Source of the DNA: JAVVHH01 sp964235765 | GTDB taxonomy: Bacteria > Pseudomonadota > Alphaproteobacteria > Acetobacterales > Acetobacteraceae | Direction of reading: 5' to 3' | Assembly: GCA_964235765.1 (NCBI GenBank) | Contig: CAXSDH010000014.1 | Location: 1 to 60,194, forward strand | Length of the DNA stretch: 60,194 nt | In this document: piece after piece, positions 1 through 8,740 of the stretch | How the letters are laid out: each line of letters starts with the position of its first letter | How positions within the stretch are numbered: the stretch's first letter is position 1 | Made by a program: the position numbers and the translations under genes | The notes under the pieces: model-generated | What the model saw: only the letters and a program-made list of their open reading frames with translations | Databases searched by the model: none | What the model was told of the DNA's origin: nothing

Positions 1-305
1 GGGATTACCCGGACCCGAGCCAGCTTTTGCTCGCCTGGAGCTGCGACGCCAAGCGGGCGGGCCGCAACACCGCGTTCTGGTGCAGCGAGGCCTATGACGG
101 GCCGCTGCTGAAAGCCAACCTCATCACCGACCAGGCCGCCCGGGCCAAGCTGTACGAGCAGGCGCAGCAGGCCTTCTACGACGAAATGCCCGGCCTGCTG
201 TTCGCCGACGTGAAGGCCTACGTCGCCACTCGCAGCACCGTGCAGGGCTTCAAGCTGCATTTCCTGGGTGGCCAGCCTTTCGGCGGCGTCAGTCTGACGC
301 CGTAG
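1..305 (+). CDS. ABC transporter substrate-binding protein, family 5 (C-terminal fragment)
   Basis: This is the last ~100 residues of a periplasmic dipeptide/oligopeptide-type binding protein; the 5' part lies outside the window. The reading frame is open from base 3 and begins with Asp-Tyr-Pro-Asp-Pro-Ser, a motif seen near the C-terminal end of SBP_bac_5 (DppA/OppA) proteins. It continues with a helix rich in Ala, Gln and Tyr and ends in a Gly-rich strand as in the family. It would deliver its ligand to the two permeases and two ATPases that follow on the same strand. Only 11 nt separate it from the creatininase-like gene, so one operon is likely. The ligand cannot be told from the fragment. 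Confidence 0.85.
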   Translation, partial: DYPDPSQLLLAWSCDAKRAGRNTAFWCSEAYDGPLLKANLITDQAARAKLYEQAQQAFYDEMPGLLFADVKAYVATRSTVQGFKLHFLGGQPFGGVSLTP

Positions 306-316
306 GAGCACCCGAC

Positions 317-1057
317 ATGCAACTCGCCCTCGCCACCTGGCACGAGGTGGAAGACCACTTGCGCACGCAACGCGGCTGCATCGTGCCGATCGGCTCGGTG
401 GAGCAGCACGGCCCCAACGGCCTGATCGGCACCGACCACCTCGATGCGGAGTTCGTCGCCAAGGGCGTGGGGGACGCCGTCGGCTGCATGGTCGCGCCCA
501 CGCTCGCCTACGGCATGTCGCAGCACCATTTGGGCTTTGCCGGCTCCGCCACGCTGCGCCCTTCCACGCTGATGCTGGTGGTGCACGACGTCGTGCTGTC
601 CCTCGCGCGGCACGGGTTCGAGCGGTTCTTCTTCATCAACGGCCATGGCGGCAATGTCGCCACCGTCACCGCGGCGTTCGACGAAATCTATGCCGCAACT
701 TCGCTGGGGGCAGACCGTCCGGCCGTGAAGTGCCGCATGACGTTCTGGTCGTCCGGGCCGCGCGCGAAGGCGTTGGCCGACCAGTTCTACGGGGACAGCA
801 ACGGCAACCACGCCACGGCCGCCGAGGTTTCACTGTCGCAGTACTATCAGCCGGCGGCGATCAAGCACGCCCAGATGACCCCGAAAGTGGCCCCCAAGAG
901 CGGCGGCTTCTTCGAGGCGGCCGATTACCGCACCCGCTTCCCGGACGGCCGCATCGGCTCCGACCCCGGCCTTTCCACGCCCGAACATGGCGAGCAACTC
1001 TACCATGCTGCCGTGGCGGACATGGTCGAGGCTTACAAGGCATTCCTCGCCTATTAA
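317..1057 (+). CDS. creatininase-family amidohydrolase
   Basis: This 246-residue protein belongs to the creatininase (creatinine amidohydrolase) superfamily of metal-dependent enzymes that open cyclic or linear amides. Visible metal-site motifs are Glu-Gln-His-Gly (residues 29-32), Gly-Thr-Asp-His (38-41), Asn-Gly-His-Gly-Gly-Asn (108-113) and the conserved Glu near 170 in Asn-His-Ala-Thr-Ala-Ala-Glu. The length fits the family (about 240-260). No signal peptide is seen, so it should be cytoplasmic. Its position between the binding-protein gene and the permeases suggests it processes the imported substrate. The family also includes mycofactocin-system and formamide-acting members, so creatinine itself should not be assumed. 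Confidence 0.85.
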   Translation: MQLALATWHEVEDHLRTQRGCIVPIGSVEQHGPNGLIGTDHLDAEFVAKGVGDAVGCMVAPTLAYGMSQHHLGFAGSATLRPSTLMLVVHDVVLSLARHGFERFFFINGHGGNVATVTAAFDEIYAATSLGADRPAVKCRMTFWSSGPRAKALADQFYGDSNGNHATAAEVSLSQYYQPAAIKHAQMTPKVAPKSGGFFEAADYRTRFPDGRIGSDPGLSTPEHGEQLYHAAVADMVEAYKAFLAY

Positions 1058-1081
1058 GAGATCCACAGCCGCTTTTCCGCC

Positions 1082-2092
1082 ATGCTAGGCTTCCTCCTGG
1101 GCCGCCTAGGCATGGTCGCCGTCACTGCCCTCGGCGTAACCGTTCTCGCCTTCGTCCTCATCCACGCGCTGCCGGGCGACCCGATCGAGATCATGTTCGG
1201 CGAACGCGGCATCGACCCCGAGCGGCATGCCGCGATGATGGCGCAACTCGGGCTGGACCGCCCCCTGCTGGAGCAGTACTTCGCCTACCTGGTGCGCTTG
1301 CTGCACGGCGACCTCGGCCGCTCCCTGGTCACCCATGAAGGCGTGCTGACGGAGTTCCTGACCCTGTTCCCCGCGACCATCGAGTTGGCGGTTTCCGCCA
1401 TGCTGGTCGCGGTCATCGTCGGCCTGCCGGCGGGCATCGTCGCCGCGGTCCGGCGCGGGACTGCCGCCGATTACGGCGTCATGGGCCTGGCGCTGACCGG
1501 CTACTCCATGCCGGTGTTCTGGTGGGCGATCCTGCTGATCCTGCTATTCTCCGTCACCCTGGGCATCACGCCCGTCAGCTCCCGCCTCGATGTGGCCTAT
1601 TACATCCAGCCAGTGACCGGCTTCATGCTGATCGATAGCTGGCTTTCCGGCGAACCCGGCGCGTTCCGCTCCGCCCTGTCGCACCTCGTGCTGCCTGCCT
1701 TGGCGCTCGGCACCATTCCTATGGCGGTCATCGCCCGCATGACCCGCTCGGCCATGCTCGAAGTGCTCAACGAGGACTACGTCCGCACCGCGCGCGCGAA
1801 AGGCTTGGGGCCCGGCCGGGTCGTCGGGCTGCACGCGCTCCGCAACGCGCTCATCCCCGTGCTCACCGTCATCGGCCTGCAAGTGGGCAGCCTGTTCGGC
1901 GGCGCGGTGCTGACCGAAACCATCTTTGCCTGGCCCGGGGTCGGCAAGTGGCTGATCGAAAGCGTCAATCGGCGCGACTACCCCGTTCTGCAAGGCGGCA
2001 TGCTGTTGATCGCGGCCATCATAATCGGGGTGAACTTGCTGGTGGATTTGCTCTCGGGCTCCATCAACCCGCGCATCCGGCACGCCCGGTGA
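1082..2092 (+). CDS. peptide-type ABC transporter permease, DppB-like
   Basis: Inner-membrane permease of 336 residues, the first of the two membrane subunits of a dipeptide/oligopeptide/nickel-type importer. It starts with the N-terminal transmembrane segment typical of DppB/OppB, followed by the Leu-Pro-Gly-Asp-Pro motif at about residue 30 and several further hydrophobic segments. The cytoplasmic EAA-type coupling loop (Arg-Thr-Ala-Arg-Ala-Lys-Gly-Leu) is near residue 235 and Ala-Trp-Pro-Gly-Val-Gly near 283. Its stop codon overlaps the GTG start of the next permease (GTGA), indicating translational coupling. Confidence 0.9.
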   Translation: MLGFLLGRLGMVAVTALGVTVLAFVLIHALPGDPIEIMFGERGIDPERHAAMMAQLGLDRPLLEQYFAYLVRLLHGDLGRSLVTHEGVLTEFLTLFPATIELAVSAMLVAVIVGLPAGIVAAVRRGTAADYGVMGLALTGYSMPVFWWAILLILLFSVTLGITPVSSRLDVAYYIQPVTGFMLIDSWLSGEPGAFRSALSHLVLPALALGTIPMAVIARMTRSAMLEVLNEDYVRTARAKGLGPGRVVGLHALRNALIPVLTVIGLQVGSLFGGAVLTETIFAWPGVGKWLIESVNRRDYPVLQGGMLLIAAIIIGVNLLVDLLSGSINPRIRHAR

Positions 2093-2952
2093 CGGCCACC
2101 GCACCATCTCCCGCAGCCCGGCTCCGCGCCTTCTGCCAGCATTATGCGCGGGGCCATGGCGGGCTGGCCGGGCTGGCGCTCGTGCTGCTGCTCATCTTCG
2201 CCGCCGTGTTCGCCCCCGTGCTGGCGCCGCACGATCCGCTGATCCAAGCCCGGGACGCGTTCCTGCGGCCGCCGGGCTGGCCCTACCTGTTGGGCACCGA
2301 CGACGTGGGGCGGGACGTACTGGCCCGCTTGCTCTATGGCGCCCGGCTGTCGCTTGCGGTCGGCGCCGTCGTCGTGGTGCTCGCCTTGCTGACCGGCGCC
2401 GTGCTCGGCTTGCTGGCCGGGTTCTCCGACGGCCTGCTCGACACCGTGATCATGCGGCTGATGGACGTCATGCTGGCGCTGCCGACGCTGCTCCTGGCCG
2501 TCGCCATCGTGGCCGTGCTGGGGCCCGGCCTGCAGCATGCCATGCTGGCCGTGGCCGTCGTGCAGCTTCCGGCGTTCGTGCGCCTGACCCGCGCCGCCGT
2601 GCGGGCAGAGCGCAAGCGGGAATACGTTGCGGCGGCGCGCATGGTTGGAGCGGGGCGGGCGCGGCTGATGTTCGTCACCGTGCTGCCCAACTGCATGGCG
2701 CCGCTGATCGTGCAGGCAAGCCTGTCCTTCTCCACCGCAATCCTCGACACGGCGGCGCTCGGCTTCCTCGGCCTGGGCGCGCAGCCGCCCACTCCGGAAT
2801 GGGGCACCATGCTGGCCGACGCGTTGCAATTCGTGCAAAGCGCCTGGTGGGTGGTCACCTTCCCAGGCCTCGCCATCCTGCTCACGGTGCTCGGCTTCAA
2901 CCTCACCGGCGATGGCCTACGCGACGCGCTCGATCCTCGGCTGAAGCGGTGA
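2089..2952 (+). CDS. peptide-type ABC transporter permease, DppC-like
   Basis: Second membrane subunit (287 residues) of the same importer. The GTG at 2089 overlaps the preceding stop codon and gives the normal DppC length; the frame is open further upstream but that extension lies inside the dppB-like gene and has no family character. The first transmembrane helix is at about residues 25-45, followed by the family motif Leu-Leu-Gly-Thr-Asp-Asp-Val-Gly-Arg-Asp-Val. The EAA loop (Ala-Ala-Arg-Met-Val-Gly-Ala-Gly) is near residue 185. The stop overlaps the GTG start of the first ATPase gene. Confidence 0.9.
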   Translation: MTATAPSPAARLRAFCQHYARGHGGLAGLALVLLLIFAAVFAPVLAPHDPLIQARDAFLRPPGWPYLLGTDDVGRDVLARLLYGARLSLAVGAVVVVLALLTGAVLGLLAGFSDGLLDTVIMRLMDVMLALPTLLLAVAIVAVLGPGLQHAMLAVAVVQLPAFVRLTRAAVRAERKREYVAAARMVGAGRARLMFVTVLPNCMAPLIVQASLSFSTAILDTAALGFLGLGAQPPTPEWGTMLADALQFVQSAWWVVTFPGLAILLTVLGFNLTGDGLRDALDPRLKR

Positions 2953-3901
2953 ACCTCCTCGAAGTCCGCAACCTCCGCGTCACCTTCGAGACGGAGCGCG
3001 GCCCCATGGCGGCAGTGGACGGGCTGGACATCGACGTGGCCTCCGGCGACGTGCTCGGCCTGGTGGGCGAGAGCGGTTCGGGCAAGTCGGTGGCGATGCT
3101 GGCCATCATGGGCCTGGTCCGCCGGCCCGGCCGGGTCACGGCGGACCGGCTTGCCTTCAACGGCGCCGATCTGCGCGCCTTGAGTCCCCGCGCCCGGCGG
3201 CAGCTCGTCGGGCGCGACATGGCGATGGTGTTCCAGGAGCCGATGAGCAGCCTGAACCCCTGCTTCACCGTCGGTTGGCAGATTGCCGAGGCGCTGCGCA
3301 CCCACACCGGCCTGGGCCGCAGGGCCCGGCGCGAACGGGTGCTCGAACTGCTTAGGCAGGTCGGCATCCCTGCGCCCGAAAGCCGCGTTTCCGCCTTCCC
3401 GCACCAGCTTTCGGGCGGCATGTGCCAGCGCGTGATGATCGCCATGGCCATTGCCTGCGGCCCCGCCTTGCTGATCGCCGACGAGCCCACCACGGCGCTG
3501 GACGTCACCATCCAGAAGCAAATCCTCGACTTGCTGGCCCGGTTGCAGCGGGAGCGCGGCATGGCAATGGTGCTGATCACCCACGACGTGGCGGTGGTCG
3601 CCGAAACCGCGCGGCGCTTGCAGGTGATGTATGCCGGCCAAGGCATGGAGGCGCGCCCGGCGGCGGCCGTGCTGGCCGCCCCCGCCCACCCGTACACCGC
3701 AGCCCTGCTCGCAGCCTTGCCGGACCGCGCGGAGGCGAGGGCGCGGCTGCCTACGATTCCCGGCGTGGTGCCGGGCCTGGCCGACCGGCCGACTGGGTGC
3801 GTGTTCGCGCCCCGCTGCGCTCATGTGCAGCCGCCATGCCAGGCGCCCCCGCCCCTGCTGCCTGTGCCGGGCGGCGTCGCCCGATGCTTGTTCCCGCTGG
3901 C

Positions 3902-3905
<4 letters not shown>
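2949..3905 (+). CDS. peptide-type ABC transporter ATPase, DppD-like
   Basis: First nucleotide-binding subunit, 318 residues. The GTG start at 2949 overlaps the upstream stop. Walker A is Gly-Glu-Ser-Gly-Ser-Gly-Lys-Ser (residues 40-47). The Q-loop lies in Val-Phe-Gln-Glu-Pro-Met-Ser-Ser-Leu-Asn-Pro. The signature is Leu-Ser-Gly-Gly-Met-Cys-Gln-Arg, with Cys where Arg is more usual. Walker B is Leu-Ile-Ala-Asp-Glu-Pro and the switch His is in Ile-Thr-His-Asp. The Cys-containing C-terminal oligopeptide-transporter extension (about residues 280-305) is present. It would pair with the next ATPase to power uptake. Its stop overlaps the next ATG (ATGA). Confidence 0.92.
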
Positions 3906-4858
<953 letters not shown>

Positions 4859-4897
4859 CGCGACCTGTCGCGACCGCCGAGAAGGGACCACCGCCGC

Positions 4898-6379
4898 ATG
4901 TTTCGATACCGCTTTACGTCGCTCGCGCTGACTCTCCTCCTGTCGGGCGCCGCCCTGGCGCAGCCGGCGCCCACGCCGGAGCCGCCGCGACGGCCGTTGG
5001 CGGCCGACAAGACGACCCGGCACACGCTGACCTTGCCGGGCCGCACGATCGAGATCGAAGCGACGGTGGCCACCATGCGCCTGGCCAACCCCCAAGGCGT
5101 TCCGCAGGCCGAGGTGGTGACCACGGCGTTCGTGCTTCCCGGCGCCGATGCCAACCGCCCCGTCACCTTCGCCCTCAACGGCGGACCCGGCGCGGCGTCG
5201 GCCTGGCTCAACCTGGGCGCCATCGGCCCCTGGCGCGTGCCTTTCGGGCCTGGCCCGATCGTGCCGAGCCGTGCCCCCAATGTGGTCGACAACGCGGAGA
5301 CCTGGCTGGACTTCACCGACCTGGTGTTCATCGACCCGCCGGGCACCGGCTATAGCCGGGTCGTGGCCGGCGATGACGTGCGGCGCCGCGTGTGGTCGGT
5401 GGACGGCGACGTCGAGCTGCTGGCCGTCGTGGCGCGGCGTTGGCTCGAGGCGAACCGCCGGCTGGCGTCGCCGAAGTTCATCGTCGGCGAGAGCTATGGC
5501 GGCTTCCGGGGGCCGAAACTGGCCCGCGCGCTGCTCGAGCACCAAGGCGTCGGCGTGAGCGGGCTGGTCCTGGTATCGCCGGTGCTGGACTTCAACGGCC
5601 GCGATGCGCCGTGGGACCCGATGCGCCTCGTCGCGCGGCTGCCGAGCATGGCCGCCGCGGCGCGGGGCGCCAAGGGGCGCGCGGAACTGCGCGACGTGGA
5701 GGATTACGCGTCCGGCGAATTCCTGCTCGACCTGGTGCGGGGCGAGGCCGACAGCGCCGCGGTCGGGCGCCTGAGCGCCCGGGTGGCGGCGCTGACCGGA
5801 CTGGACCCTGCCCTGGTCCGGCGCCGGGCCGGCCGGATCGACCTGCCGACCTACCTGCGGGAACGCGAGCCCGGCCGGGTGGAGACCCCGTATGATGCGA
5901 CGATCTCGGCCGCCGACCCGTTTCCCGCCGCCGCGAACGACAACTCGCCCGATCCGGTGCTCGACGGGCTTCGCGGCCCGGTGACCAGCGCCATGCTGGG
6001 CCTCTATGCCGGCCGGCTCGACTGGCGCCCCGAGGGCGCGCCGGAGCGGCAGTACGAACTGCTCAACGGTTCGACGGGGCGCGAGTGGGACTATGGACGG
6101 CGGAACGGCCGGCCCGAGGCGGTCACCGACCTGCGGCAATACCTGGCGCTGGACCCGGCGGCGCGCGTGCTGGTCGCCCACGGGCTGACCGACCTCGTGA
6201 CGCCGTATTTTGGCAGCAAGCTGCTGCTGAATCAGGTCGCGCCGGGAGACCCGGCCGGTCGGCTCGGCCTCGCCGTCTACGGCGGCGGCCATATGTTCTA
6301 CAGCCGCGACACCTCCCGCGCCGCCCTGCACGACGACGCGGCCGCGCTGTTCGCGGCAGCCCTCGCTACCCGGCCTTGA
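4898..6379 (+). CDS. secreted S10-family serine carboxypeptidase
   Basis: Exported peptidase of 493 residues in the alpha/beta-hydrolase clan. The N-terminus has a signal peptide ending near Ala-Leu-Ala-Gln at about residue 22. The oxyanion-hole motif Asn-Gly-Gly-Pro-Gly-Ala follows at about 92-97, then Asp-Pro-Pro-Gly-Thr-Gly-Tyr-Ser. The catalytic triad can be assigned to Ser199 (Gly-Glu-Ser-Tyr-Gly-Gly), Asp432 (Gly-Leu-Thr-Asp) and His465 (Gly-Gly-Gly-His). It lies 39 nt after the transporter operon on the same strand, so it could release peptides or acyl-peptides for that importer, but the link is by position only. Confidence 0.88.
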   Translation: MFRYRFTSLALTLLLSGAALAQPAPTPEPPRRPLAADKTTRHTLTLPGRTIEIEATVATMRLANPQGVPQAEVVTTAFVLPGADANRPVTFALNGGPGAASAWLNLGAIGPWRVPFGPGPIVPSRAPNVVDNAETWLDFTDLVFIDPPGTGYSRVVAGDDVRRRVWSVDGDVELLAVVARRWLEANRRLASPKFIVGESYGGFRGPKLARALLEHQGVGVSGLVLVSPVLDFNGRDAPWDPMRLVARLPSMAAAARGAKGRAELRDVEDYASGEFLLDLVRGEADSAAVGRLSARVAALTGLDPALVRRRAGRIDLPTYLREREPGRVETPYDATISAADPFPAAANDNSPDPVLDGLRGPVTSAMLGLYAGRLDWRPEGAPERQYELLNGSTGREWDYGRRNGRPEAVTDLRQYLALDPAARVLVAHGLTDLVTPYFGSKLLLNQVAPGDPAGRLGLAVYGGGHMFYSRDTSRAALHDDAAALFAAALATRP

Positions 6380-6401
6380 CAGCGCGCGCGGGACGGGATG
6401 G

Positions 6402-6770
6402 ATGGCCGGCATGCGCCCCCTGGCCTTCGCTGCAGTGCTCCTCCTCGCCGGCTGCGGTTACATGCCGCCACCGCAGACGGACCGCGCCACGCCGGCCTAC
6501 ACGGCCGACCTCGGCAACTGCGAGGGCGGCGCGTCATCGGCGGTCAACACGCGCAACGCCAAGACCGGCTTGGCCTGGTTCACGTCGCCCGTCCGGCGCT
6601 GGTGGCAATTGGGGGACAGCGTCACGACCTGCATGGCGGAGAAGGGCTATGGCCGCGTGCGGACCTGCACGGATGAGGAGTTGCGTGCGGGCAACCGCGC
6701 GGCGTTGACGGTCACGGCCGCCGGGGTGCAGTGCACGGACCTGCCGGAGGCCGGCCGCCGGGCCAGCTGA
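6402..6770 (+). CDS. small outer-membrane lipoprotein, unknown function
   Basis: A 122-residue predicted lipoprotein. The signal peptide ends in the lipobox Leu-Leu-Ala-Gly-Cys at about residue 19. The mature part has five more Cys (in the Gly-Asn-Cys-Glu, Thr-Thr-Cys-Met, Arg-Thr-Cys-Thr and Gln-Cys-Thr contexts), suggesting periplasmic disulfides, and a central Trp-rich segment. I do not recognise a named family. It starts 22 nt after the carboxypeptidase stop and may be co-transcribed. A second in-frame ATG three codons later is an alternative start. Confidence 0.7.
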   Translation: MAGMRPLAFAAVLLLAGCGYMPPPQTDRATPAYTADLGNCEGGASSAVNTRNAKTGLAWFTSPVRRWWQLGDSVTTCMAEKGYGRVRTCTDEELRAGNRAALTVTAAGVQCTDLPEAGRRAS

Positions 6771-6830
6771 CCCGGGCACGCCGCCCAAAGACTGCGTGAC
6801 CGCAGGCGCAACGAATGGCTATGCTCCGGC

Positions 6831-7700
6831 ATGTTCATGCTGATCGGCCAGCCGGACGACGCCTGCCTCCGGGCCGTTGAGGCCGTCTTGCGGGAGCGCG
6901 GGCACACCGCTGCGATCATTTCGTCGCCCTTCGCCCGCCCGGCGCGCTCGACCTGGTCGATCCCCGTCTCGCCCGCATTCAACACCACTTTGCGGGCCGG
7001 CGCCCCGGTCGAGATCGAGGGTGTCCTGTGCCGCGGCATCGGCGAGGCTGCAGCACCCGCGCCAGACGCCCCGGGCTGGACGGCGGACGACCTCGCCTAC
7101 ATGCGGGCCGAGGCCGACGCCGCCCTGCTCGGCTGGCTCACTGGCCTTCCCTGCCGCGTGGTGGACCGGGTACCGGCCTGGCTGTGGTACAACACGCGGC
7201 CGGCATTGCACGGCTGGTCCGGCACGCTCGCCGCCGCCGGCCTGGCACCGCTCGATGCGGTGACCACGGCCGACCCGGCGGCGATCACGGCTTTGCTGGA
7301 AGGCCCGGGCACCGCCTGGATGCCTCTCACCGGCTTCGGCGCCCGCTACCCCGTGGGCCCAGTCGCGCTGCCAGAACTGATCGAGACGGCGCGGCTCACC
7401 CCGGTGCACCTGAGCACCGCGCACCACGGGGCCTGGCGCGCCTGCGTGCTCGGCGCCCAGCATATCGTGTGGGACGACGCGACACCCGCCCCTGCGCAGG
7501 CCCTCGATCCCCTGCTGCGGCGCTTTGCGGCGTCGGCCGGCCTCGATGCGGTCGAACTCGTCGTCACCGCGGCGCCACCCGGCGAGGCCCGCACCATCGA
7601 CCTGGCGGCCCGCCCGCGCTTCGACATCTTCGGGCCGGCCGCGCAGGCCAGCATCGCGGACCGGCTCGCGACGCTGCTGTGCGACGGGGCCGGCTCGTGA
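6831..7700 (+). CDS. degenerate ATP-grasp-like protein (probable pseudoenzyme partner)
   Basis: A 289-residue protein that aligns by eye along its whole length with the ATP-grasp ligase encoded immediately downstream. Matching blocks are the N-terminal fold (Pro-Asp-Asp-Ala then a Leu-Arg-Glu-Arg-Gly-His type helix), the Leu-Pro-Cys-Arg-Val-Val-Asp block (Leu-Pro-Cys-Thr-Val-Val-Asn in the partner), the Asp-Pro-Ala-Ala block and the C-terminal Ile-Ala-Asp-Arg-Leu-Ala helix. The residues expected to bind ATP and Mg are not kept: the partner's Phe-Glu-Ala-Asn-Pro metal site is Ile-Asp-Leu-Ala-Ala-Arg-Pro here, and the Ala-Lys-Ser nucleotide-binding strand has no Lys. The stop overlaps the partner's GTG start, so both are probably made together. 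I infer a catalytically dead, possibly substrate-binding subunit. Confidence 0.7.
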   Translation: MFMLIGQPDDACLRAVEAVLRERGHTAAIISSPFARPARSTWSIPVSPAFNTTLRAGAPVEIEGVLCRGIGEAAAPAPDAPGWTADDLAYMRAEADAALLGWLTGLPCRVVDRVPAWLWYNTRPALHGWSGTLAAAGLAPLDAVTTADPAAITALLEGPGTAWMPLTGFGARYPVGPVALPELIETARLTPVHLSTAHHGAWRACVLGAQHIVWDDATPAPAQALDPLLRRFAASAGLDAVELVVTAAPPGEARTIDLAARPRFDIFGPAAQASIADRLATLLCDGAGS

Positions 7701-8650
7701 TCCTCGTGATGGCCGATCCGGACGACGCCATCGCCAGCCTGGTGATCGGCCGTCTGCGCGAGGGGGGACACGCGTTCCATATCCTCAACCCGGACACGGA
7801 ACCCGAGCGTCCCTGGTTCCACGCGGAATGGAGAAGCGGCGCCCTCCGCGGCGGCTGGTTTGCCGGCCCGGGCTGGGAAGTCGATTTCGGGGCGCTGTCG
7901 GGCGTCTTCGTCCGGTTGGGAACGTCCCCTGCAAGCCCGCCTCCGCCGGGCCCGGACGGCGCCCGGCGCACCGCGGCCAGCATGGAGCGCGTCGGCCTGC
8001 TCTGCATGGTCATCGACGCGCTGCCCTGCACGGTGGTCAACCGGCTGCTGGCCGGGATGTCCAACATGAGCAAGCCGCACCAATCCTTGCTGATCCAGGC
8101 CTGCGGCCTCGCCGTCCCCGAAACGCTGGTCACGAACGACCCGGCGGCCGCGCGCGCCTTCATCGCCCTCCATGACGGGTCCGTCATCGCCAAGTCGCTG
8201 AGCGGCGTCCGCTCCATCGTCAAGCGGATCGGGCCGTCGCACATGGCCCGGCTGCCCCTGCTCCGGCATGGGCCAGCCCAGTTCCAGGCCCTCGTGCCGG
8301 GGACCGACGTCCGTGTCCATGTCGTCGGCGAGCGCGTGTTCGCCACCCGCATCGAAAGCGCCGCCGTGGACTACCGCTTCGCGCCGCGCGACGGGGTCGC
8401 TGTCGCGATGACCGAGACGACCCTGCCCGACGACATCGCAGCAGCCTGCGTGCGCGTGGCCCGGCGCCTCAACCTCGAACTGGCGGGCATCGACCTGATG
8501 CGGACGCCCGCAGGCGAGTACGTCTGCTTCGAGGCGAACCCGGCCCCCGCCTTCATCGCCTTCGAAGCCGTCACCGGCCAGCCCATCGGCGCGGCCATCG
8601 CGGCCCTGTTGGCAGAAGGCCGGCCACATTGCGCGTTCACCTCCACTTGA
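7697..8650 (+). CDS. ATP-grasp ligase, RimK/MvdD-like
   Basis: A 317-residue ATP-grasp enzyme; the family joins a carboxylate, through an acyl phosphate, to an amine, hydroxyl or thiol. The GTG at 7697 overlaps the preceding stop (GTGA). Visible elements are an N-terminal pre-ATP-grasp domain (about 1-105), the ATP-binding strand Val-Ile-Ala-Lys-Ser-Leu-Ser-Gly (about 170), Phe-Gln-Ala-Leu-Val-Pro-Gly-Thr-Asp-Val-Arg-Val (about 200), Leu-Ala-Gly-Ile-Asp-Leu-Met (about 265) and the Mg-binding Cys-Phe-Glu-Ala-Asn-Pro (about 280), all consistent with an active enzyme. It sits between a degenerate paralogue and a repeat protein rich in Lys and Glu. The closest architecture I know is graspetide (microviridin-type) maturases, but a RimK-like glutamyl or amino-acid ligase is also possible. 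Confidence 0.85.
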   Translation: MILVMADPDDAIASLVIGRLREGGHAFHILNPDTEPERPWFHAEWRSGALRGGWFAGPGWEVDFGALSGVFVRLGTSPASPPPPGPDGARRTAASMERVGLLCMVIDALPCTVVNRLLAGMSNMSKPHQSLLIQACGLAVPETLVTNDPAAARAFIALHDGSVIAKSLSGVRSIVKRIGPSHMARLPLLRHGPAQFQALVPGTDVRVHVVGERVFATRIESAAVDYRFAPRDGVAVAMTETTLPDDIAAACVRVARRLNLELAGIDLMRTPAGEYVCFEANPAPAFIAFEAVTGQPIGAAIAALLAEGRPHCAFTST

Positions 8651-8740
8651 TAATTCAAAACACCTCTGGAACATTCCGACGGCATGTGGTTCAATCCGTC
8701 TGGACCGCTTCGGGCGAGTTCACCCAGCAGGAGAATGTCC

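Noticed and set aside
2334..3824. 496-codon minus-strand frame antisense to the permease and ATPase genes
   Set aside because: Low-complexity composition, no motifs, fully overlaps two unmistakable genes.
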